The notes below the pieces were generated by a model. The model searched no databases. It saw only the letters and a list, made by a program, of their open reading frames with translations, and had not been told where the DNA came from. DNA of 64,000 nucleotides from JAGXRK01 sp963804005 (GTDB lineage Bacteria; Bacteroidota; Ignavibacteria; Ignavibacteriales; Ignavibacteriaceae), in NCBI GenBank assembly GCA_963804005.1, contig CAWDOP010000002.1, forward strand, positions 496,001 through 560,000, given 5' to 3'. Made by a program: the position numbers and the translations under genes. Shown here in pieces: positions 54,849 to 63,880 of this stretch (position 1 is the stretch's first letter; each line of letters begins with the position of its first letter).

Positions 54849-55291
54849 ATTACTATTTCCTGATTGACATTTTCATAACAATAACAGTTATAAATTTTTT
54901 CACACATCTTACTAACGCGAGGACTGTCGTCAAACCGGATTGCCTGTTTTACTGCGTATATTCCTCTTGCATCACCAATTTTAAACAAAGCAACTGCAGC
55001 CATGATTCTAGCTTCTTCACTGGATGCATTTTTAAGCATTTTCAACAATGGTATTACTGCTTCAGAGATTTTCAACTCACCAATCATATAAGCCGAGCTG
55101 GTTCTTAAACCGTAATTCTCTGAATTAATACCCATTAGAAGTGATTTAACAACTGCGTCTCTGTTTCTTAATTGTGTATCAGTCAGTAAATCGTTACCGA
55201 AAGTAGAAACTGTAAAAACTGCAAAAACCATATATATCAATAAAGCAATTTTTGTTTTTCCTAAAAAACGGGATTTCACATTCTTCAACAT
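54836..55291 (-). CDS. Exported HEAT-repeat protein
   Basis: The 151-residue product has an N-terminal hydrophobic signal or anchor (about residues 12-30). Two to three HEAT-like helical repeats follow (RDAVVKSLLMGINSENYGLRTSSAYMIGELKISEAVIPLLKML, EEARIMAAVALFKIGDARGIYAVKQAI). The repeats usually mediate protein contacts. AGGAGG lies about 8 nt upstream of the start. It is expressed alone. Confidence 0.82.
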   Translation of the reverse strand: MLKNVKSRFLGKTKIALLIYMVFAVFTVSTFGNDLLTDTQLRNRDAVVKSLLMGINSENYGLRTSSAYMIGELKISEAVIPLLKMLKNASSEEARIMAAVALFKIGDARGIYAVKQAIRFDDSPRVSKMCEKIYNCYCYENVNQEIVIAGL

Positions 55292-55456
55292 TTTAGCACC
55301 TCCTAAATAAAATAAAAAGTATTTTCAATTCCGATGCTAACTTAATCAGTGAAGAGTAAGTTGTAAATCAAATACGGATGAAAGGACTAAGGAAATGATG
55401 ATGTGCTTTAATTGAATTTCTTCGGAGAAGTTCTTTTCTAGTTTTGGCTAGTATTT

Positions 55457-55672
55457 CTAACGCAAAGCGTTTTTTATAGTAAAACTAAGATTGTCTGCAG
55501 CACTAAGACTATCAATTTGACGAATTGACATTTTCTCAATAAAAAAAATATCTTCACCAATAATATTAGAAACATACTTTGACTGCTTTTGCGGATTAAA
55601 AACATCAAATGATGATCCTATGATTCCGCCTAATAATAATAAAACCGTACTAATTAAAAAAATCGTTTTCAA
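55457..55672 (-). CDS. Small hypothetical exported protein
   Basis: The 71-residue frame starts at TTG 55670-55672, with TAGGG about 8 nt upstream. Residues 1-20 form a hydrophobic signal or anchor (KTIFLISTVLLLLGGIIGSS), then a polar tail. No family recognised. The codon bias and hydrophobic start suggest a real gene, but the non-ATG start keeps confidence low. Confidence 0.45.
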   Translation of the reverse strand: MKTIFLISTVLLLLGGIIGSSFDVFNPQKQSKYVSNIIGEDIFFIEKMSIRQIDSLSAADNLSFTIKNALR

Positions 55673-55744
55673 TTAAAGCCCTATAGGTAAATAAAATAAC
55701 TGCTGTAAATGTAAATATTTTAAATTGACAAACAAAGAAATCTG

Positions 55745-55831
55745 CGGAAAGGGAGGGATTCGAACCCTCGGTGGAATAAATCCCACAACGGTTTTCGAGA
55801 CCGCCCCGTTCAACCACTCTGGCACCTTTCC
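55745..55831 (-). tRNA. tRNA-Ser (anticodon CGA)
   Basis: On the minus strand the acceptor GGAAAGG pairs with CCTTTCC, discriminator G. The anticodon loop CTCGAAA shows CGA. A long variable arm (GTGGGATTTATTCCAC) and T-arm GAGGGTTCGAATCCCTC are present. Class II tRNA of 87 nt; CCA is not encoded. Confidence 0.95.
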
Positions 55832-55975
55832 AGAACAAATAATTAACAAACAAAGTTAAATAAATTTTAGTTGGTGGTGAAACAGAGAATAAAATTTCTT
55901 TGGTAAACTCTTTGTGTATGGATATATTTCGACTTGTTATTTCTGCTAGCTCTAGTTCTAATAAGACTTAATTAC

Positions 55976-56464
<489 letters not shown>

Positions 56465-57763
56465 ATGTGCCCGAAATCTTATAAAGAAGAGGATCGATTA
56501 AGCAAGGAAAATCTTCGGTTAAAATCTGCTGTTGAAGAGCTCTCTATCCTAAATGATATGGCAACCGCCATTGCCTCTACTCAATCACTCGATCAAATCA
56601 CAAACCTTATTGTAAAAAAATGTGTTAAACATCTTAAATCCGAACAGGGATCAATTCAACTTATTGATGAAAAAGATTTTGTCAATCCTTTCCATACAAT
56701 GATAAGAGTCCGGGATAATATTGATGATAAAGATTCACTGCGGTTTGACAAACAAATATCCGACATAATGCTGGCAAATAAAAAACCATTGCTCATCAAT
56801 GAATTCAAAAGGGAAGAAAAAATTGCTTTGCGGGAAAATTCGTTTCTGAAGATACGATCTTTGCTGAGTGTGCCGATGATTATTAAAGGAAAAATGATCG
56901 GAATACTTTCGCTATTCAATAAGGAATCTGATGATGGCTTTACTGAAACCGATCAAAGGTTGCTTCAGATAATTGCCGCTCAATCTGCAAATGTAATTGA
57001 GAACTCCAGATTATTTGAAGAAGAAAAAAAACTTATTCTAATACAACAAGAAATTCAGGTTGCAAGTGAAATCCAGAAAAATCTTTTACCTCAGAAAATA
57101 CCTGAGATTAATGGTTACGATATTTATGCAATTAATATTCCGGCTCGTGAAGTTGGTGGAGATTATTACGATTTTATAAAAGTATCAGAAAATAAAACTG
57201 CAATCGCGCTTGGTGATGTATCCGGCAAAGGATTACCAGCATCAATGCTTATGGCAAATCTTCAGGCAACTTTAAGAGGACAGTTATTATTTTGTAATTG
57301 TGCAAAAGATTGCATTAAAAGAGCTAATAATCTTCTTCACAAAAGTACAGACATATCAAAATTCGTAACGCTATTTTTTGGAATCCTTGATACTGAAAAA
57401 AATATTCTCACTTATTGCAATGCAGGACATAATGTGCCGGTTTTTCTTGCCAAGGGCAATAAATTTAAGCTGGACAAAGGTGGAATGCTGCTTAGCTGTA
57501 TTGAAGATACAAACTATGATGAAGAAGCAATATCGTTTGAAAAAGGATCAACACTTGTTGTCTTTTCAGATGGTATAACTGAAGCTATGAATGAAGCTGA
57601 AGAAGAATATGGCGAGGAGAGGCTGTATGATCTTATAGAAAATAAATTGTCTTTAAGTTCAAAACTTTTGGCAGAAGAAATATTAGGTGATGTAAAAAAA
57701 TTCACTTCTGGAATTCCTCAAATGGATGACATCACTTTGTTGATAATTAAACGTTATGAATAA
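56465..57763 (+). CDS. GAF domain SpoIIE/RsbU-type PP2C serine phosphatase
   Basis: The 432-residue cytosolic protein has a short N-terminal coiled coil (1-30), a GAF domain (about 35-190, ATAIASTQSLDQITNLIVKKCVKH ... GILSLFNKESDDGFTETDQRLLQIIAAQ), a linker helix (IQVASEIQKNLLPQKIPEI), and a SpoIIE-type PP2C domain (about 228-430) with metal-binding REVGGDYYDF, GDVSGKGLPASMLMA, DGITEAMN and MDDITLLI. Such phosphatases dephosphorylate STAS anti-anti-sigma factors. A STAS gene follows after 23 bp, which supports that partner switch. Confidence 0.93.
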   Translation: MCPKSYKEEDRLSKENLRLKSAVEELSILNDMATAIASTQSLDQITNLIVKKCVKHLKSEQGSIQLIDEKDFVNPFHTMIRVRDNIDDKDSLRFDKQISDIMLANKKPLLINEFKREEKIALRENSFLKIRSLLSVPMIIKGKMIGILSLFNKESDDGFTETDQRLLQIIAAQSANVIENSRLFEEEKKLILIQQEIQVASEIQKNLLPQKIPEINGYDIYAINIPAREVGGDYYDFIKVSENKTAIALGDVSGKGLPASMLMANLQATLRGQLLFCNCAKDCIKRANNLLHKSTDISKFVTLFFGILDTEKNILTYCNAGHNVPVFLAKGNKFKLDKGGMLLSCIEDTNYDEEAISFEKGSTLVVFSDGITEAMNEAEEEYGEERLYDLIENKLSLSSKLLAEEILGDVKKFTSGIPQMDDITLLIIKRYE

Positions 57764-57786
57764 AACTAAATTTTTCAGGAGGTAAT

Positions 57787-58125
57787 ATGAAAGTAAGAAT
57801 AGAAGAAAAGTACCAGGCTGCCATAATTGAATTAAAGGGCAACCTGATCGGCGGCGAAAATGCTAAGCTATTTCGCGATAAAGTTTATGAGCTGATTGCT
57901 GATAAAAAGAACAATGTGATTGTTGATATGAGTGATGTAAAAATGGTAAACAGCTCCGGGATTGGAATACTGATCAGCGGTTATACAACTCTTAAAAATG
58001 CCGGCGGTGATTTAAAACTAGCTCACATATCGGATAAAGTTCAGGGTGTGCTTAACATAACAAAGCTAAATCAGATATTTAACATTTATAATAATGTTGA
58101 TGAGGCAGTGAAATCGTTTAGTTAA
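57787..58125 (+). CDS. STAS domain anti-sigma factor antagonist
   Basis: The 112-residue SpoIIAA-like STAS protein has AAIIELKGNLIGGENA, and VIVDMSDVKMVNSSGIGILISGYTTLKN, where the serine in NSSG is the usual phosphorylation site. An AGGAGG site is 5-6 nt before the ATG. It should be the substrate of the upstream SpoIIE-type phosphatase. No HATPase anti-sigma kinase is adjacent; the next genes are Hanks-type kinases, which could supply the kinase side (inference). Confidence 0.93.
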   Translation: MKVRIEEKYQAAIIELKGNLIGGENAKLFRDKVYELIADKKNNVIVDMSDVKMVNSSGIGILISGYTTLKNAGGDLKLAHISDKVQGVLNITKLNQIFNIYNNVDEAVKSFS

Positions 58126-58151
58126 ATCAAAAATTTAATTTTGATTTAATT

Positions 58152-58205
58152 ATGATTGGCAAAACTATCCGCCGCGGCGGATCACATTTACCCCGTGAGA
58201 TATAA
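58152..58205 (+). pseudogene. Kinase 5'-end remnant with a 16-bp palindrome insertion
   Basis: ATGATTGGCAAAACTATC matches the start of the intact kinase at 61353 (MIGKTI). It is interrupted by the perfect palindrome ATCCGCCGCGGCGGAT (58167-58182), then resumes with CACATTTA (compare the intact CACATTATA). The frame ends after 17 codons. Removing the insert restores MIGKTxSHx. Confidence 0.7.
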
Positions 58206-58329
58206 GGAGAATATGATTTAAACTTGCCTTTGAAGTTAGTTTGTTAGGAAGGGTGTCTAAACCAAAATGATGCAACTAAAAGAGAAAATTATTTGAAGAC
58301 GGCCTGGGAAACGTTATATAAAAACAGAA

Positions 58330-58422
58330 TGCAAAATTATCTCACGGGGTAAACAAAATTTTAGAAAAGCTCAGTGCCGGCGGACCTGCCCGCCGTAGCC
58401 TTAAATTACTTGCGAGGTTAAA
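58330..58422 (+). pseudogene. Second kinase 5'-end remnant, degenerate
   Basis: GCAAAATTATCTCAC and AAAATTTTAGAAAAGCTC match the GKIISHYKILEKL codons, separated by a corrupted GGGGTAAAC. The GC-rich hairpin CGGCGG-ACCTGC-CCGCCG (58379-58396) replaces the glycine loop. The following GTAGCCTTAAATTACTT is shared with the copy at 63848-63864. It runs directly into the ribosome binding site of the intact kinase. Confidence 0.65.
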
Positions 58423-58473
58423 TTGATAGGTTCAACTGTATCCCATTATAGAATTTTAGAGAAGCTCGGCGGA
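58355..58473 (+). repeat. ~119-bp direct repeat, left copy
   Basis: This segment aligns without gaps to 63809-63927. The 90 bp from 58384 differ at about seven positions; the first 29 bp differ more around the hairpin. It contains the tail of a broken kinase copy, the GAGG ribosome binding site, the TTG start and codons 1-17 of the kinase. The two copies bracket both full-length kinase genes, 5454 bp apart. Confidence 0.85.
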
Positions 58474-61335
58474 GGCGGGATGGGCGTTGTGTATAAAGCC
58501 GAAGACACAAAACTCAAACGTACCGTTGCATTAAAATTCCTTCCCCCATCCTTTTCTCTTGATGATGATGCTAAGCAAAGATTTATTCACGAAGCTCAGG
58601 CAGCTTCTGCGTTGGAGCATAATAATATTTGCACTATACACGAAATAGATGAAACTGAGGATTTACCCGACGTGGCGGGTGGACAAATATATATAGTTAT
58701 GTCTTGTTATGAAGGAGAAACTCTTAAAAAGAAAATTGAAGGGGGCCCATTAAAAATAGATGAGGCTATTGATATTGCAGTTCAGATTGCAGAGGGATTG
58801 GATAAAGCACATGAAAAAGAAATTGTTCATAGAGATATAAAACCAGCAAACATATTTATTACAAATGATGGTGTCGTTAAGATACTAGATTTTGGATTAG
58901 CAAAAGTATCTGGTCAAACTCAATTAACACAAATGGGAAGCACAGTTGGCACTGTTGCATATATGTCACCGGAGCAAACCAAGGGAGAAATAGTTGATTA
59001 TAAAGCAGATATCTGGTCGTTAGGTGTTGTACTTTATGAGATGCTCACGGGAGAACGCCCCTTTAAGGGTGATTATGAACAGGCGGTGATGTTTTCTATT
59101 ATGAATGAAGAACCAATATCAGTTAGGAAAGTTAATCTCACTGTTCCAGCAGAATTAGAACAAATTATCGATAAAACTTTGAGAAAGAATCCTGAATCGC
59201 GCTATTCATCAACTGCTGAAATATTAAATGATTTGAAGGCATATCAGAACAGCCTGCGAACGTCAGAAATGAGTGCATTTAATCTGAAAACAATTATTCG
59301 TCGTATCCGCAGGCCTAGAGTTGCTATTCCTGTAGCTGTTATAATACTGCTTATCACGCTCAGTGCAGTCTGGTTTTTCAACCATCAGGCTAAAATCAGC
59401 TGGGCAAGAGAAGAAGCTATTCCCGAAATTAGCCGGTTAATGGAAGTAGGGTTGGAAAATTATGTCCGAGCTTATACAGTAATAGAAAAAGCCGAGAAGT
59501 ATATTCCGGATGATAAAAAGCTGAATGATTTTCTTACTCAGTGTGCCGTTTATACTTCTATTCGTACATCTCCGCAGGGAGCAAAAATCTACTTTAAAGA
59601 ATATAAATCTCCGGAAAAAGATTGGAAATATCTCGGTATTTCTCCAATTGAAAATATCAGATTAGCTGCTGGTTTTTTCCGGTGGAAAATAGAAAAAGAA
59701 GGATTCGAAACTATTATAGCTTTATCTTCAACATTTAATATTTCTGTTGAGGAAGGGATAACACCACTTGAAATAGAATTCAAGCTGGATAAAACAGGAA
59801 CAATTCCGTCTGATATGGTGCGTGTTAAGGGAAACGATGAACTGGCTGACTTTTTTATTGACAAATTTGAAGTAACAAATAAACAGTACAAGAAATTCCT
59901 GGATCAAGGTGGTTATCAGAAAAAAGAATTTTGGAAGAATGAATTCATCCGGAACGGAAAAGTGTTTTCGTGGCAAAAGGCTATGGCAGAATTTGTGGAT
60001 CAAACTGGCAGAGCTGGCCCTTCAACATGGCAAGCAGGAACCTATCCAGTAGGAAAAGATAATTATCCTGTGTCTGGCATAAGCTGGTTTGAAGCGGCTG
60101 CTTATGCAGAATATGACGGAAAAAGCCTCCCTACAATATATCATTGGAATCAGGCTAGAGGTATAACATCACTAGTTATGAATTCCTATTTAATTATATC
60201 GATGAGTAATTTCGGAAATGAGGAACCAGTATCGGTCGGAACTTATCAAGGTATAACTGCTTCCGGAGCTTATGATATGGCTGGGAATGTTAGAGAGTGG
60301 TGCTGGAATAAAACAAACGTGGGTCGATGTATCCGGGGAGGAGCTTGGAATGATAATGATTATATGTTTAATAATGTCAGCCAGGTATCTCCGTTTGACC
60401 GGTCAGCCAAAAATGGATTTCGCTGTGTCCGCTATCTTCAGACTGATAAAATATCTGATGCTGTTTTCAGTATATACGAAATTAAATATAGGGATTACTC
60501 CCGTGAGAAACCGGTTCCGGATGATATATTCCAGGTATATAAAAACCTATTTGCATATGATCCGATGGAACTTTATCCCAAAGTCGAACTTAGGGACGAG
60601 AGTTCGTCAGACTGGATTAAAGAAAAGGTATCTTTTACTGCGGCGTATGGCGGAGAACGAATGTCTGCTCTTATTTTTATTCCTAAAAATACATCTCCAC
60701 CCTACCAGGCAGTAATTTATTTCCCCGGTTCAAGTGCGCGAGATGTAAGGACCAGCGATAATATAGAAATAAATCCAAGTTATCAGTATTATCTTTTGCA
60801 TATAGTAAAAAACAACAGAGCGGTGGTTTATCCAATTTATAAAGGAACCTTTGAGCGCAATGTTGACTTATCTAACATGGGCGAACATCAGTTGACTGAA
60901 TGGAGGATACAGTACGCAAAGGACTTTAGCCGGACAATCGATTATTTGGAAACCCGTCCTGATATATCCTCTGATAAACTTGCCTTTTATGGAATGAGCT
61001 GGGGAGGCAATATGGGTTTTCTCATTCCTGCTGTTGAAAAACGTCTGAAAGCAAATATACTCATTGTAGGTGGACTTTCTACGGTTAAATACCGTCCGGA
61101 GGTTGATGTATTTAATTTTGTAACCAGAATTAAAATTCCAACTCTTATGCTTAATGGACGATTTGATATGGTTTTCCCATATAAAACACATGTCAAACCA
61201 GCGTATGATCTTCTCGGAACTCCGGAAGAAGACAAGAAATTAATTCTTTACGACACTGATCATTTCATACCAAAGAATGAGCTTATAAAGGAAACCTTAA
61301 ACTGGCTCGATAAATATCTTGGGCCTGTAAAATAA
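58423..61335 (+). CDS. Hanks-type Ser/Thr kinase fused to FGE-sulfatase-like and alpha/beta-hydrolase domains
   Basis: The 970-residue protein starts at TTG, with GAGG 8 nt upstream. The kinase domain (1-275) has glycine loop GGGGMG (16-21), K38, E57, HRD 136-138 and DFG 156-158. A single membrane segment (300-319) is followed by a periplasmic part: a PEGA-like segment (about 378-455), a formylglycine-generating-enzyme/SUMF1-like domain (about 463-672; AGNVREWCWN, IRGGAWN, GFRCVR), and an alpha/beta hydrolase (about 690-970) with S859 (GMSWGG), D915 and H947. The kinase side is cytoplasmic. Relative to its neighbour it carries a 7-residue insert (80-86, DLPDVAG) encoded by a hairpin sequence. 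Function as a sensor kinase is inferred; the hydrolase triad looks intact. Confidence 0.92.
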   Translation: MIGSTVSHYRILEKLGGGGMGVVYKAEDTKLKRTVALKFLPPSFSLDDDAKQRFIHEAQAASALEHNNICTIHEIDETEDLPDVAGGQIYIVMSCYEGETLKKKIEGGPLKIDEAIDIAVQIAEGLDKAHEKEIVHRDIKPANIFITNDGVVKILDFGLAKVSGQTQLTQMGSTVGTVAYMSPEQTKGEIVDYKADIWSLGVVLYEMLTGERPFKGDYEQAVMFSIMNEEPISVRKVNLTVPAELEQIIDKTLRKNPESRYSSTAEILNDLKAYQNSLRTSEMSAFNLKTIIRRIRRPRVAIPVAVIILLITLSAVWFFNHQAKISWAREEAIPEISRLMEVGLENYVRAYTVIEKAEKYIPDDKKLNDFLTQCAVYTSIRTSPQGAKIYFKEYKSPEKDWKYLGISPIENIRLAAGFFRWKIEKEGFETIIALSSTFNISVEEGITPLEIEFKLDKTGTIPSDMVRVKGNDELADFFIDKFEVTNKQYKKFLDQGGYQKKEFWKNEFIRNGKVFSWQKAMAEFVDQTGRAGPSTWQAGTYPVGKDNYPVSGISWFEAAAYAEYDGKSLPTIYHWNQARGITSLVMNSYLIISMSNFGNEEPVSVGTYQGITASGAYDMAGNVREWCWNKTNVGRCIRGGAWNDNDYMFNNVSQVSPFDRSAKNGFRCVRYLQTDKISDAVFSIYEIKYRDYSREKPVPDDIFQVYKNLFAYDPMELYPKVELRDESSSDWIKEKVSFTAAYGGERMSALIFIPKNTSPPYQAVIYFPGSSARDVRTSDNIEINPSYQYYLLHIVKNNRAVVYPIYKGTFERNVDLSNMGEHQLTEWRIQYAKDFSRTIDYLETRPDISSDKLAFYGMSWGGNMGFLIPAVEKRLKANILIVGGLSTVKYRPEVDVFNFVTRIKIPTLMLNGRFDMVFPYKTHVKPAYDLLGTPEEDKKLILYDTDHFIPKNELIKETLNWLDKYLGPVK
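58660..58680 (+). repeat. In-frame palindromic insert inside a kinase gene
   Basis: ACCCG (58665-58669), ACGTGG, CGGGT (58676-58680) form a hairpin within a 21-bp stretch that encodes DLPDVAG. The paralogous kinase lacks these seven residues between ETE and GQ at the same place. The frame is preserved. Confidence 0.6.
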
Positions 61336-61352
61336 AGAGAGTTTATAATTTA

Positions 61353-63575
61353 ATGATCGGCAAAACAATATCACATTATAAGATATTAGAAAAACTCGGT
61401 GGCGGCGGAATGGGCGTTGTCTATAAAGCCGAAGACACAAAACTCAAACGTACCGTTGCATTGAAATTCCTGCCTCCCTCTTTCTCTCTTGATGAAGATA
61501 CTAAGAAAAGATTTATTCACGAAGCTCAAGCTGCTTCTTCACTCCAACATAACAACATCTGCAATATTCACGACATTGATGAGACTGAAGAAGGACAACT
61601 TTTTATTTGTATGGACTGTTATGAGGGCGAAACATTAAAACAAAAAATTGAAAAAGGTCCGTTAAAAGTAGATGAGTTAATTAATATTACCGGTCAACTT
61701 GCCGAAGGATTGTTAAAAGCACACGAAAAAGAAATCATTCACCGCGACATTAAACCGGCAAATATTTTTATCACAAGCGATGGTGTTGTTAAAATTTTGG
61801 ATTTTGGATTAGCCAAAGTAAAAGGACAAACACAATTGACTAAATTGGGAAGTACTGCTGGGACTATTGACTATATGTCACCCGAACAAGCAAGAGGTGA
61901 AATAGTAGATCACAGAACAGATATATGGTCATTAGGTGTTGTACTGTACGAGATGGTCGCTGGAGAATGTCCTTTTAAGGGTGATTATGAACAAGCAGTT
62001 ATCTACTCCATCTTGAATGAGGAACCGCAGGAGATATCAAGTTTACGATCCGATGTTCCTGAAGGCGTTATCTCAGTTATGGGTAAGGTGTTACAAAAGA
62101 ATTGCACATATAGATATCAAACGATGAAAGAGTTTATAGCTGATTTGAAGTCAGGACGCGCATCGACAATCGAATTGCCAAAGCAGGAGAAATCCATAGC
62201 AGTACTGCCATTTATTAATGACAGTCCCGACGAAGAGAACACCTATTTCATCAATGGTATTATGGAGGAGATTCTGAATAACCTGCAGAAAATCAAGGAA
62301 CTCAGGGTGATATCCCGCACATCGGTTGAACAGTATAGAGGTCAGAAAAAATCCATCGCTGAAATCGCTGAGGAACTTGATGTTAATTATATTGTGGAAG
62401 GCAGCGGACAGAAATATGGCAATGCATTCCGGTTGAGGGCCCAGTTAATTAAAGCAGATCGGGAAACCCACCTATGGGGTGAATCATTCCAGCAGGAAAT
62501 AAACAACGCATCAGATATTTTTAACACCCAAAGCCTTATTGCAGAAGCAATTGCAAAAGAATTAAAAGCGTTTATAACACCTCAGGAAAAGCAACTTATT
62601 AAGAAAGTACCTACTGAAAATCTGGAAGCTTACGATGCTTACCTGAAGGGCCAATTCTACGTGAGAAAGTTAACTTCCAACGATTTTGATACAGCAATGA
62701 AGTATTTTGAATTGGCTAAAGAAAAAGACCCGGATTACGCCTTGGCTTATGCAGGCATCAGTGGTGTTTGGCTCGCTCGTCAGCAAATAGGCGCGGCATC
62801 ACCCGATGTTGCAGGCTCGAAAGCTTATGAAGCAGCAATGGAAGCACTCGAATTGGATAATACGCGGGCGGAAGTTCATTATACGCTTGCAGGCATGTAT
62901 ACATGGGGAATGTGGGATTGGAAAGCAAGTGAAGCAGCATATAAAAGAACTCTTGAACTAAATCCTAATCATTCAGAAGCGCATGCATTTTATGCACATT
63001 TATTGTGTATACTGGGACGACCAGAAGATGCCTTGGAACATGGAAGACAATCGCTTAAGCTGGATCCTGTTAACCCACTGTTAAAAATGCTTTATGGCTG
63101 GTTACTTACCTATACTGTTCGAAGATATGATGAGGCAATTATAAAATTTAGTGAAGTGCTTAAACAAGAGCCTTTTAATGTTCCTGCCCATTGGGGACTA
63201 ACATATGCATTTCACCTAACTGGAAGATTCAATGACGCATTAGCAAATTGGACGAAAGCTGCCGAGATACTGCACAAAAGAGAAATTACACAGGCTTTTA
63301 ATGATGGTTATACTGCGGCAGGTTATAGTGGTGCAATGCGAAATGGTGCTGAATTTCTTGTTACACTACGTGAAACCACATATATAAATCCTGTTGAAAT
63401 TTCCTTTGGGTATATTATGGCAGGAGATATTAAACTTGGAATGGAATGGTATGAGCGTGCTTATGAAGAGCATAATCCAAATGTGCCTTATCTTGTAAAT
63501 CCTATTCTAGATTCGCTGCGTGACGAATTCAGGTTCCAGGAAATTGCCAGGAAAATGAATTTGCCATTTAAATAG
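61353..63575 (+). CDS. Hanks-type Ser/Thr kinase fused to TolB-like and TPR domains
   Basis: The 740-residue protein has a complete kinase domain (1-268; GGGGMG 16-21, K38, E57, HRD 130-132, DFG 150-152). A TolB/FlgO-like N-terminal module follows (about 278-405; SIAVLPFINDSPDEENTYFINGIMEEILNNL, LDVNYIVEGSGQ), then TPR repeats (about 425-740; AEVHYTLAGMYTWGMWDWKASEAAYKRTLELNPNHSEA). No membrane segment is visible, so it should be cytosolic. The layout is known from Ignavibacteria and Acidobacteria-type kinases. It follows the first kinase by 17 bp; their 5' ends are nearly identical in DNA sequence, pointing to recent duplication or gene conversion. Confidence 0.93.
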   Translation: MIGKTISHYKILEKLGGGGMGVVYKAEDTKLKRTVALKFLPPSFSLDEDTKKRFIHEAQAASSLQHNNICNIHDIDETEEGQLFICMDCYEGETLKQKIEKGPLKVDELINITGQLAEGLLKAHEKEIIHRDIKPANIFITSDGVVKILDFGLAKVKGQTQLTKLGSTAGTIDYMSPEQARGEIVDHRTDIWSLGVVLYEMVAGECPFKGDYEQAVIYSILNEEPQEISSLRSDVPEGVISVMGKVLQKNCTYRYQTMKEFIADLKSGRASTIELPKQEKSIAVLPFINDSPDEENTYFINGIMEEILNNLQKIKELRVISRTSVEQYRGQKKSIAEIAEELDVNYIVEGSGQKYGNAFRLRAQLIKADRETHLWGESFQQEINNASDIFNTQSLIAEAIAKELKAFITPQEKQLIKKVPTENLEAYDAYLKGQFYVRKLTSNDFDTAMKYFELAKEKDPDYALAYAGISGVWLARQQIGAASPDVAGSKAYEAAMEALELDNTRAEVHYTLAGMYTWGMWDWKASEAAYKRTLELNPNHSEAHAFYAHLLCILGRPEDALEHGRQSLKLDPVNPLLKMLYGWLLTYTVRRYDEAIIKFSEVLKQEPFNVPAHWGLTYAFHLTGRFNDALANWTKAAEILHKREITQAFNDGYTAAGYSGAMRNGAEFLVTLRETTYINPVEISFGYIMAGDIKLGMEWYERAYEEHNPNVPYLVNPILDSLRDEFRFQEIARKMNLPFK

Positions 63576-63656
63576 AACAAGAAGATTTGATGGAAGAGCC
63601 CTAAAAACTAGTATGATGAATGGAGATATTGATGAAGAGTACAGCTGGTGGAAAAA
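63576..63656. other. Spacer after the TPR kinase
   Basis: These 81 bp follow the kinase stop and precede the first truncated copy. I see no terminator, so transcription may run from the kinases into the array of fragments. Confidence 0.4.
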
Positions 63657-63776
63657 ATGATCGGTAATACCATTTTTCACTATAAAATATTTGAGAAAAT
63701 TGGCAGAGTCCGTCTCGTTTCTCAAAGCGGAATGGATGAGACCTCGGCCGGACTATCTGAGGAGGTAATTTCTTGA
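63657..63776 (+). pseudogene. Truncated kinase copy, 39 codons, interrupted in the glycine loop
   Basis: The product starts MIGNTIFHYKIFEKIG, matching the kinase N-terminus, and then switches to RVRLVSQSGMDETSAG, encoded by a palindrome-bearing insert with arms GTCTC (63712-63716) and GAGAC (63738-63742). It stops at TGA 63774-63776. The stop overlaps the TTG start of the next fragment, with AGGAGG (63759-63764) correctly spaced, so translational coupling looks preserved. Confidence 0.75.
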
Positions 63777-63880
63777 GCGAGTATATTGGGAAAATAATAT
63801 CACACTATAAAATTCTGGAAAAGCTCGGCAGGGGCGAACCTGCCCACCGTAGCCTTAAATTACTTAGGAGGTTAAATTGA
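63773..63880 (+). pseudogene. Truncated kinase copy, 35 codons, with a GGCAGG/CCTGCC hairpin in the glycine loop
   Basis: TTG 63773 opens SEYIGKIISHYKILEKLG, a good kinase start, followed by RGEPAHRSLKLLRRLN and a stop at 63878-63880. The hairpin GGCAGGGGCGAACCTGCC (63827-63844) sits at the glycine-loop codons. The TGA overlaps the next TTG (TTGA). Confidence 0.75.

Noticed and set aside
55650..55853. Open frame over tRNA-Ser(CGA)
   Set aside because: It covers the whole tRNA in the same orientation; the peptide is a translation of the tRNA.
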